Below are positions 58,437 through 64,000 of a DNA stretch of 64,000 nucleotides, in pieces. The notes under the pieces are model-generated. The model had not been told where the DNA came from. It did not search any database and worked only from the letters and a program-made list of their open reading frames with translations. Position 1 is the stretch's first letter, and the number at the start of each line of letters is the position of its first letter. The position numbers and the translations under genes are program-made. Origin of the DNA: CAIRTM01 sp963723235 (GTDB taxonomy: Bacteria > Desulfobacterota > WTBG01 > CAIYCZ01 > CAIRTM01); NCBI GenBank assembly GCA_963723235.1, contig CAVRPV010000013.1:1-64000 (forward strand). Direction: 5' to 3'.

Positions 58437-58642
58437 TTGCAGTTGCTTCGCCGGACACACTGCGCTTTGTCCGGCCTGCATTGGTATGATGTCTTCCGCA
58501 GCCCCCCACCCGTCCGCAAAAAAGTCAGCAAACGATTATTGCATCCGGCCGCAATGCCTTAAAATCAAAGCTTATGTATCCGTCGCGCTTCTGTTTGACC
58601 ATAGTTAATAATCTCAAATATTTAAAATTTAATATTCTGAAA

Positions 58643-58671
58643 TTGACTGACACTCTTTAACATGTTAACTA
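58643..58671 (+). promoter_or_regulatory. Candidate promoter of the esterase-propeller gene
   Basis: TTGACT (58643-58648), 17 bases, TAACTA (58666-58671), with an AT-rich flank (TTATATATATA). The remaining part of the 381-base gap 58373-58753 holds the terminator only. Confidence 0.5.
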
Positions 58672-58753
58672 CATTATATATATACACCGACACCACAGGG
58701 CCAAGAGGCCCGGCTCAGCAATTAACCGCAAACAAGTTTTTGATGGAGATACC

Positions 58754-61681
58754 ATGAATACAGTAAAGGCAGGTATAGTCTTTTTGTTGATGGTACTTTT
58801 GTTGGCAAACAGTGCTTTTGCCCAATGCCCTCTCGTACCCTTGCAGGAAGCAATGCAAGCCATGGTCAGTGACAGCGAGGTGACCGTGACGCAGGTCCCT
58901 GCAGACTGGCCACCTGAACAGGCCTATAATTTTGATCCCCAATACTATTATGAGTTTAAACCCGTCGGTATAACACCCGTGGACGGCTTTATCATATATC
59001 CGGGCGGGAATGTAGATGCAAGGGCCTACGCTGTTGTGGCGCGGGCGATTGCAAAGGCCGGCTTCCTCGTGGCGCTTCTTACCATGCCGGATTGTCTGGC
59101 CTTTTTCGGAACTGAGCGCGCAGACGTGGTCATAGACAATAATCCCGGCATAACCACCTGGACAATCGGCGGGCATTCCATTGCAGGATCAGCTACCAGC
59201 TATTATATAACCGGCAACTACAATAACAGCGCTAAAATCAAAGGCCTGGTTTTGTGGGCATCTGTTCCTGCTGTGTCTTTAGCCGATAAGCCGATTAAGG
59301 TCATCTCCCTTTGGGGCACAAAAGACGGCGGAACAAATGAAGAGGCAATAAATGCTTCAAAGCCGAACCTGCCGCCCGATACGTATTATATCGCGATGCA
59401 GGGAGCCAATCATGCCCAGGACGGCTGGTACGGCAATAATGAAACGGATTACGATTATCGCTCCAAGCGTGATAACCCCCCCGATATCACCAGGCAGGTG
59501 CAAACTGATCTGATGATCAGCTACACGACTAATTTCCTGGATTCATTGAGCCCCGATACGCTGAATATACCGGCTGCCCAAAGCGCTGAGGGCGTCGCAG
59601 TCGCTGGCAATGCTGTAACAGCCGAAGACGGTTCAGTCTGGGAAAAGGTTTCCCTGCCCGGCTTCGCTGACCGCAACAACACCGACATCGTTGCCTTGAC
59701 ACCCTTTAAAGGCAACCTGTACGCATTGACGCGCAATGATGTGAGCGGCTTTGAGCTATGGAAAACAGACCCGGCCCAGGGCTGGTACCGCATTCACGTG
59801 CAGGGCCTTACCGATCAAAATAATTACTATGGATATCTGCAGCACCCGCAGCCGGGAAATCCGTTTGAATTCTTACCTTCGATACAATACAACCCCAACA
59901 TGAATATCTGGGCCGACATGATAGAGTTTAAAGGCCGCCTCTATGTGGCGCTGTCTACCGGATACATGGGCTCGGCGCTCTTCGGCTCACGGGGCGCCGC
60001 TATCTGGCGAACTGACGACGTTGAGTGGGAGCCTGTTATCGGCGGCCACGAACCGGCTGCGCAGGGGACGCTGACTGGTATTTCAAGCTGTGCGGAGAAT
60101 GACGGCAGCGACACCACGGCCAATTTCTCTGACAGCAGCAAAAGCTGGGCCCCTGACAGCATGGCTGGCTGTGTGCTTGAGGTTGACGCTGAGTTCACCT
60201 CTGCCACGCACGGCCAAACCGGCGTAACTGTTCCGGGCAAGCGCCTGTTTAGAATAATGGCAAATACTGCCACCGAGCTGACAGTACAGCAACAGGAGAC
60301 TGCGGCTAAAGCCTATTTTACAGTCTGTGATGAGTATCTCGACGGTGGTGGTGACATCGGAAGGCCCCGCAATAATATGCCACGGATTGTAACCGGCGCG
60401 GCCTATGCGATAACCTGCGGCGATCATGCCCGGGGATTTGGCGACATGTGGAATAAATCAATTATTGACTTTGAAATTTTAAATGATGAGCTGTATGCCT
60501 CAATCGGGCTCAATACTGATAAGGGCGCGCGGGTGATGAAGACTTCAGACGGCTTGACCTGGGCTGCGGATTCGCCCTACAGCTTCGACAATATTCACGG
60601 CAAGGACTGGCATGACGGCTCTGATATTGAACCCTGCAACAAACGAAAGGGAGAGGCGGTCAGTTCAAGCGCGACAAAAATGGTTAAAACAAGCATTACC
60701 GGTGAGGAGACCCTCCTGATCGGCGGCACAGGTACGAATGGCTGCAATGGCTTCGGTGCCCGCGTTTACCGGCGCGATGGCAGCAATCTCTGGACGCCGA
60801 TTGTTGATATGCTCGTCGATGAAAACAGCAGCGGTTCCAATGAAAACGGGTTTGGTTATGACAATGGCGGGGATTTTTTCCGCGCTGCATTTCAGGCCTG
60901 GAGTTGGCTTGAATATCAAGATACCCTCTTTATTGGTCTTCAAAAAATTGAAGGCGGCAATATGATTTATTCTACCGGCACTGCGACGAAAGAAGACGGG
61001 GCCTGGGCCCTCAGTATGGGCGGTGCAGACAATCCTAATCCTGATGACATATCGCCGAATCCAGCGCTGAACGGCTTTGGAGATGTACTCAATACGGGCG
61101 TGTTTCTGCATAATCACAATGACACCATATACGCAGGAACCATGGTGACCAATCAGAGCATTAAATATAAAAACCCGATAAACGGCGCCGACATCTGGAA
61201 GGGTACGGGTGTGGGAGGCAATATCAACTGGAGCCGCATCGTCAGTGACGGGTTCGGCGACCCGACCATTCTGCAGTTCCAGTCGTTTACTGAATACGCT
61301 GAAAAGATGTACATGGTTGCCGCGCCGGTTAACTCTTCAAACCTTCGCGGCAACGAGCCGGAAAACTATACCGGGGCGATTGTGTACCGGCTTGCCGACG
61401 ATGATACCGTCTGCGAGTTGACTATCAAGCACAAAGAAATACGTTCAGAAAAGCTGACAAAACCTAGAAAAGTTTCGCTGGAGATTACCGGTGGGGAAGG
61501 TTTTGATATCTTCAGCCGCATTAATCTTGGCCCGTTCACCTGGCAAAAAGTTTCTTTTAACAAAAAAAAGAACAGCCTGAAGGTTAAGGCCATTGTGCCT
61601 GCCGGACTTAAGCCGGGCATTATCCCTGTCAGCGTAGGCAACTGCTTCGGAGAGATCGAGATCACCGGAAACGGCGGCTAA
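58754..61681 (+). CDS. Exported alpha/beta-hydrolase fused to a propeller-like region and the conserved C-terminal module
   Basis: The 975-residue protein has a signal peptide (FLLMVLLLANSAFA). An alpha/beta-hydrolase of about 250 residues follows with a complete triad: Ser142 in GGHSIAGSA, Asp191 in WGTKDGG and His220 in QGANHAQDGW. A long propeller-like region (about 280-880) has repeats such as FKGNLYALTRND, FKGRLYVALSTGY, LNDELYASIGLN and HNDTIYAGTMV. The C-terminal module begins CELTIKHKEIRSEKLTK. The frame is intact. An esterase acting on an extracellular ester is inferred; the family name is secure, the substrate is not. Confidence 0.85.
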   Translation: MNTVKAGIVFLLMVLLLANSAFAQCPLVPLQEAMQAMVSDSEVTVTQVPADWPPEQAYNFDPQYYYEFKPVGITPVDGFIIYPGGNVDARAYAVVARAIAKAGFLVALLTMPDCLAFFGTERADVVIDNNPGITTWTIGGHSIAGSATSYYITGNYNNSAKIKGLVLWASVPAVSLADKPIKVISLWGTKDGGTNEEAINASKPNLPPDTYYIAMQGANHAQDGWYGNNETDYDYRSKRDNPPDITRQVQTDLMISYTTNFLDSLSPDTLNIPAAQSAEGVAVAGNAVTAEDGSVWEKVSLPGFADRNNTDIVALTPFKGNLYALTRNDVSGFELWKTDPAQGWYRIHVQGLTDQNNYYGYLQHPQPGNPFEFLPSIQYNPNMNIWADMIEFKGRLYVALSTGYMGSALFGSRGAAIWRTDDVEWEPVIGGHEPAAQGTLTGISSCAENDGSDTTANFSDSSKSWAPDSMAGCVLEVDAEFTSATHGQTGVTVPGKRLFRIMANTATELTVQQQETAAKAYFTVCDEYLDGGGDIGRPRNNMPRIVTGAAYAITCGDHARGFGDMWNKSIIDFEILNDELYASIGLNTDKGARVMKTSDGLTWAADSPYSFDNIHGKDWHDGSDIEPCNKRKGEAVSSSATKMVKTSITGEETLLIGGTGTNGCNGFGARVYRRDGSNLWTPIVDMLVDENSSGSNENGFGYDNGGDFFRAAFQAWSWLEYQDTLFIGLQKIEGGNMIYSTGTATKEDGAWALSMGGADNPNPDDISPNPALNGFGDVLNTGVFLHNHNDTIYAGTMVTNQSIKYKNPINGADIWKGTGVGGNINWSRIVSDGFGDPTILQFQSFTEYAEKMYMVAAPVNSSNLRGNEPENYTGAIVYRLADDDTVCELTIKHKEIRSEKLTKPRKVSLEITGGEGFDIFSRINLGPFTWQKVSFNKKKNSLKVKAIVPAGLKPGIIPVSVGNCFGEIEITGNGG

Positions 61682-61707
61682 CCCGCTACTTCCAAAATGC
61701 GCTCCAC

Positions 61708-61739
61708 AGGCAGGGCCGGAAGAAGGCCCTGCCTTTTTT
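61708..61739 (+). terminator. Rho-independent terminator of the esterase-propeller gene
   Basis: AGGCAGGGCC pairs with GGCCCTGCCT around GGAAGAA, followed by six T. Confidence 0.93.
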
Positions 61740-61948
61740 AATTTAGTCAAATCCAGCAAAAACGAAAAGGGCACCTCGAAAACCTTCCCGTCTGTATCCA
61801 GACCACGTTGCGCATTAAAATCGAATCATGCTTACAACCAAACAGAAACAGAATCCCTCCAGGCGGGTTATATGACAGCGACTGCCGGATGCCTCTAATA
61901 CGCCTGTCGATATCGCGCTTGACGGGCCATTGTTTATTGTGTTTTTGA

Positions 61949-61977
61949 TTGACATACATCTTCCCCAAGCCTATACT
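61949..61977 (+). promoter_or_regulatory. Sigma70 promoter of the small exported protein gene, with a long 5' leader
   Basis: TTGACA (61949-61954), 17 bases, TATACT (61972-61977). The next start codon is 268 bases away (62246). The leader holds small stems such as GTAC-TAAGG-GTAC and GAGC-GAAAACAAAA-GCTC near 62130-62165. I recognise no known riboswitch. The region 61682-61948 shows only the preceding terminator. Confidence 0.75.
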
Positions 61978-62245
61978 TTAAACATAGTGAAGGAGGGTTT
62001 TTCAAATAACTGCACTATACAAAATTTATTTACACATACGCTATAATCGACTACATTGCCGCATAACAGTGACCTGGCAATGAGTTATTGCCGTGAAAAC
62101 AATCTCATGCTATAAAAATGAAGAGAAAGTACTAAGGGTACGGAGCGAAAACAAAAGCTCAAATGCTGTTGACTGGTGACTTACAGAAGCCCTGAACACG
62201 GCGCCTGCCCGAATGCAGGAAGCCCAAACTAAGGGAGGACGAACA

Positions 62246-62679
62246 GTGTGGCATAATAAAAAATCATATTTTCCCGTTCAAATGATGCTCGTAGCGCTGG
62301 GGATACTCCTGTGGAGTCTTTCCGTGCCAGGTACGGCGCAGGCATTCTGGTGGCAGGACTGGTGGCAGGAGGTTTGTGGTGGCAACAGGAAATACCCCCC
62401 CCCGGTCCGAACCAGATTATCAATCCGGATTATCTCAAAACAAAGCAAGAGTTGGACAGAATCTTGGGACGCAATTGCATCGTCAAAATAACGCATGCAG
62501 ACAACATTATCGATGGACCAACAGAGACTATCAGCGGGCCATGGATGCGACAACAGAGCCCTTAGCGAAGACCATCAAGCTTGGAGCGTGAGTTGACAAA
62601 GACCCCCATGTATGTGGAACAGGGAGCACCACCAGCCCCGGGGCCGGAACCTGCAGGCGAGATCATGTTAAAGTATTGA
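62246..62679 (+). CDS. Small exported Trp-rich protein of unknown function (frameshifted)
   Basis: I do not recognise this family. GTG at 62246 follows GGGAGG and encodes a signal peptide (MMLVALGILLWSLSVPGTAQA) followed by FWWQDWWQEVCGGN. The frame then breaks at a run of nine C (about 62396), again near 62516 and near 62580. The joined reading is NPDYLKTKQELDRILGRNC, VKITHADNIIDG, DYQRAMDATTEPLAKTIK and LERELTKTPMYVEQGA, then a Pro-rich end. The total is about 145 residues. It is plausible as one gene with three indels, but it could be decayed. Confidence 0.5.
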
Positions 62680-62750
62680 TCAAATCCGTTCATTCTACCC
62701 GAAGCCAACGACGGGAATAGTCTAATACCCCGGGAAAAACCGACAAACAC

Positions 62751-62828
62751 GTCAGACTTGAACCGGGATGTATCACGATCCGAGGCTGCTTCGGTGAGAC
62801 TGAGGCCATCGTTAACGGCAACTCATAA
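62751..62828 (+). pseudogene. Remnant of the conserved C-terminal module
   Basis: A 25-codon open stretch reads RLEPGCITIRGCFGETEAIV and then NGNS before a stop. It aligns with the end of the module in the genes at 57149 and 58754 (GLKPGIIPVSVGNCFGEIEI, NGG), including the second invariant Cys. The upstream part of the gene is gone. It is followed by the same type of terminator as the intact copies, so it marks the end of a deleted cassette. Confidence 0.75.
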
Positions 62829-62848
62829 AAATCAAACATGAGCAACAG

Positions 62849-62878
62849 AGGCAGGCCTTTTCCGGCCCTGCCTTTTTT
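62849..62878 (+). terminator. Terminator left behind the module remnant
   Basis: AGGCAGGCC pairs with GGCCCTGCCT (one bulged base) around TTTTCC, followed by six T. It is the third copy of this hairpin in the window. Confidence 0.88.
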
Positions 62879-63069
62879 ATTGGGCCCTCAAATTCCAGAT
62901 GACAGCGGGTTGCAATAGTGGAAACCAAAGGGGATCACATGAATGATACTCCCTGCTCTATCCAAATCCAGGTATCTAGGCCAAGAGGGCCGAGGGCTGC
63001 ATTACCACCGAAATGCCTGCGCTTAAACAGGGCTCCATGCTTTAACCATCATCCGCCGTTATACCTCCT

Positions 63070-63652
63070 ATGAATACAATTGCTGTTTTTAGCATAGCAT
63101 TCGCGCTGGCAATGGATGCGTTCGCAGTTTCGATTGCAGCCGGCGTCGCCTTGAAGCATGTCAACCTTCGCCAAACCATCCGGCTTGCCTGGCATTTCGG
63201 TTTGTTTCAGTTTGCAATGCCTGTTATCGGGTGGGGTGCCGGCAACACGGTGCGCTCGCTTATTGAAGGCTACGACCACTGGATAGCCTTCATCCTGTTG
63301 CTGTTGGTGGGCGGCAATATGCTCAAAGAAGCTTTTCAGAAGCAGGGGGTTGATTCGCAGCAAAAATGATCCGACAAGAGGGATGTCTCTTGTTCTGCTT
63401 TCAGTCGCGACCAGTATTGACGCTCTTGCGGTGGGCTTGAGCTTTTCGCTCCTGAACATATCAATATGGTTGCCGGCACTCATTATTGGAATTATTGCCG
63501 CCATGTGTACGGGAGCAGGGATCAATATCGGCAAGAGACTTGGAGCTTCATCGCATATCGGCAATTACGCGGACATAGCCGGAGGGCTTGTTTTAATAGC
63601 AATCGGCTTCAAAATTCTCTATGACCATGGTGCCCTCAGTCATATGCTATAA
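63070..63652 (+). CDS. mntP: Manganese efflux pump MntP (one frameshift)
   Basis: MntP exports Mn(II) across the inner membrane. The reconstruction is about 193 residues with six membrane segments. It has two symmetric halves, each with the family's Asp motif: SIAFALAMDAFAVSIAAG and VATSIDALAVGLSF. The frame breaks at about 63364, where one A is extra in an A5 run (QQKN). The upstream 190 bases show no clear Mn riboswitch (yybP-ykoY) that I can recognise, and there is no purine-rich SD before the start. Confidence 0.9.
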
Positions 63653-64000
63653 TTTCAAGGCAGCGCCTCTTGATAGAAACTTGCTTTGATATAGGCAGAC
63701 TATAAAAGAGGGGCGGCAGGGTGTCAATCGCAATGTCGGCGCACGATGTGGGCAGGCAGGTATATAAACGTCGGGATTATAAATCTTGTGGCACGGCTCG
63801 ACGGCCTTCTCCGCGAACGCCACGGTCCCGGACGCTTGACAGCCGCACGGCATCACGCGATATTGTTATCGTCAGGATGAAGCCGGCCCATCAAAACAAT
63901 TGGAATGGCTGGACTTCGGAAAGCTTAATGGTTGCGCTGTCTTTCCCGCAACACGCGGGCAACCGATTGCTGTGAAAATAGGTTACCCATGGAACCCAAC
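63653..64000. other. Window end without assignable gene
   Basis: No confident gene. One plus-strand frame is open from about 63840 to the edge (53 codons, with RYCYRQDEAG, QLEWLDFGKL and GCAVFPATRGQPIAVKIGYP), which reads like real protein. It has no start codon in view, so a gene broken by an indel or an artefact is possible. The region just after mntP (63660-63720) has no terminator hairpin. Confidence 0.25.

Noticed and set aside
62880..63069. Manganese riboswitch (yybP-ykoY) upstream of mntP
   Set aside because: The expected conserved loops could not be found by eye in the 190 bases before the start, although mntP is a common target.
138..63652. Programmed frameshifting as the cause of the many split genes
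   Set aside because: No common slippery site or downstream structure was seen, insertions and deletions both occur, and housekeeping genes that are normally unshifted are affected.
1..64000. CRISPR arrays, tRNA or rRNA genes, prophage or insertion-sequence transposases
   Set aside because: I saw no direct-repeat array, no conserved T-arm-containing cloverleaf, and no transposase or phage protein; the palindromic repeats carry no gene of their own.

Overview
The window looks like a chromosomal segment of an anaerobic Gram-negative bacterium, most likely of the Desulfobacterota (former Deltaproteobacteria). This is inferred from an LPS toolkit (LptE-like lipoprotein, heptose-7-phosphate kinase), a DUF4416 gene beside yicC and gmk, a four-subunit ferredoxin-dependent 2-oxoacid oxidoreductase, a ferredoxin-type aldo/keto reductase, and secreted proteins with Cys-rich DxDCDDGxxC segments. 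No rRNA, tRNA, CRISPR array, phage or insertion-sequence transposase was seen.

Layout. 0-17 kb is mostly housekeeping: serine hydrolase, M20 peptidase, Ogt, rpsT, holA, lptE-like, leuS, ileS, lspA, lgt, a DHH phosphoesterase, a DUF192 protein, nth and a zinc-ribbon/SPOR membrane protein. 17-20.6 kb holds a decayed copy and an intact-looking copy of a large exported propeller-type protein. 21-24.3 kb is a VWA protein plus a RavA-like MoxR ATPase. 24.8-33 kb carries acs, the purine salvage pair mtnP-apt, rfaE1, a DUF4416 gene, yicC, gmk, pyrF and rlmB. 33-41.6 kb carries a duplicated TIGR04076-type protein, the aldo/keto reductase, a minus-strand run (nitrilase-family amidase, small Cys-rich protein, ACT protein and the 2-oxoacid:ferredoxin oxidoreductase), yqeY, a small SAP/Rho-N protein, a PAS protein and HU. 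42-45.3 kb is a three-gene membrane operon: retropepsin-like lipoprotein, inactive-transglutaminase/7TM protein and ATP-grasp ligase. 45.4-62.8 kb is an accessory island of exported proteins: two tandem propellers, a subtilase, a gluzincin protease, an AsmA/DUF748 protein, a Cys-rich secreted protein, an esterase-propeller fusion and a small exported protein. mntP closes the window.

The most novel element I see is a C-terminal module of about 85 residues with two invariant Cys. It is shared by three otherwise different exported proteins (17.6, 58.1 and 61.4 kb), and a fourth remnant lies at 62.75 kb. The three plus-strand copies are each followed by nearly the same terminator hairpin, which suggests a duplicating cassette of surface or extracellular proteins.

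Two further large-scale signals stand out. The first is a family of palindromic intergenic repeats of 123-134 bp, in four copies (11.5, 22.7, 33.1 and 41.8 kb) at roughly even spacing. The second is single-base frameshifts in about fourteen genes, including leuS, ileS, acs and rlmB. Most are an extra base, and because essential genes are hit they look like consensus-sequence errors rather than biology. I give frameshifted genes as one reconstructed span each and name the break points. Start codons were chosen by Shine-Dalgarno match and signal-peptide position.
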